DNA from: Verrucomicrobiales bacterium
Lineage (GTDB): Bacteria; Verrucomicrobiota; Verrucomicrobiia; Verrucomicrobiales; DEV007
Assembly: GCA_013003335.1 (NCBI GenBank)
Contig: JABDJT010000497.1
Coordinates: forward strand, 1-6,745
Length of the DNA stretch: 6,745 nt
Direction: 5' to 3'
Position numbers and translations under genes: made by a program. Below the pieces are notes generated by a model that made no database searches, was not told the origin of the DNA, and was given only the letters and a program-made list of their open reading frames with translations. Shown here piece by piece: positions 6,462-6,745 of this stretch (the stretch's first letter is position 1; the number at the start of each line of letters is the position of its first letter).

Positions 6462-6745
6462 TCAGTTCGGGAGCGCGGTGGCCGCAATGGCGCGGCGGAA
6501 GGTGGCCTGATCCACCGGTTTGGGCAGGACATGGTCCACGCCTTCGGGTTTTTCACCCCGGGCAATCATGATGTCGCCAAAGCCGGTCATCAGGATCACC
6601 GGTTTCTCGGGTGAAATCCGTTTGACCTCGGCGGCCAGTTCATCGCCGGTCATCCCGGGCATCGACCGGTCGGAAATAATCAGGTCAAATTCCGAATTGG
6701 AAAAACTGTTCAATGCCTTGTCGCCGGAATCGACCAGGTCGACGG
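6462..6745 (-). CDS. Response-regulator receiver domain, C-terminal part (5' end beyond window)
   Basis: The minus-strand frame is open from the right edge to TGA at 6462-6464, about 94 codons. The sequence is the latter three quarters of a receiver domain: the phospho-acceptor Asp in LIISDRSMPGMTGDELA (codon 6669-6671), the conserved Thr in LMTGFGD (6585-6587) and the conserved Lys in LPKPVD (6519-6521). The N-terminal acidic pair lies outside the window. The chain ends about 18 residues after the Lys, so nothing follows the receiver. With SDRSMPGMTGDELA-type wording it resembles receivers at the C-terminus of hybrid sensor histidine kinases, but a stand-alone regulator is equally possible from what is visible. 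A TTG at 6711-6713 could be misread as a start, but the receiver fold clearly extends upstream (SGDKAL). Confidence 0.88.
   Translation of the reverse strand, partial: VDLVDSGDKALNSFSNSEFDLIISDRSMPGMTGDELAAEVKRISPEKPVILMTGFGDIMIARGEKPEGVDHVLPKPVDQATFRRAIAATALPN

Overview
The window looks like an ordinary stretch of chromosome from a member of the PVC group, most likely Verrucomicrobiota. The lineage call is an inference. It rests on a secreted fusion of a PSCyt1-type cytochrome c domain with leucine-rich repeats, a PhoD-type phosphatase, an imelysin-family protein, a moderately GC-rich base composition and short palindromic repeats between genes. No rRNA, tRNA, CRISPR array, transposase or phage gene was seen.

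Layout, left to right. Positions 1-1681 (minus strand) encode a secreted PhoD-like phosphatase that runs off the left edge. Positions 1682-1836 are a divergent intergenic region holding two palindromic repeats. Positions 1837-3324 (plus) hold a xylulokinase-type FGGY sugar kinase whose reading frame is interrupted by two in-frame TAA codons, 25 and 34. Positions 3329-5205 (minus) hold a two-gene unit: first a secreted cytochrome c-LRR protein (5205 to 4231), then a secreted trypsin-like serine protease (4234 to 3329), joined by an ATGA overlap. Positions 5206-5327 are a second divergent intergenic region with another copy of one of the repeats. Positions 5328-6461 (plus) encode a secreted imelysin-family protein. 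Positions 6462-6745 (minus) encode the C-terminal part of a response-regulator receiver domain that runs off the right edge.

The genes alternate in direction and are packed tightly. The convergent pairs are separated by 4 bp (kinase/protease) and 0 bp (imelysin/receiver). Four of the six genes encode proteins with export signals, so the region is rich in envelope or secreted functions: phosphate release, haem protein, protease, and iron- or peptidase-type imelysin. No shared pathway is evident beyond the cytochrome-protease pair.

The most notable observations are the doubly interrupted kinase and a 46-bp repeat (42/46 identical, inverted orientation) found once in each divergent intergenic region. 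The second copy ends on the first base of the imelysin start codon. I see no convincing new multi-gene system here.
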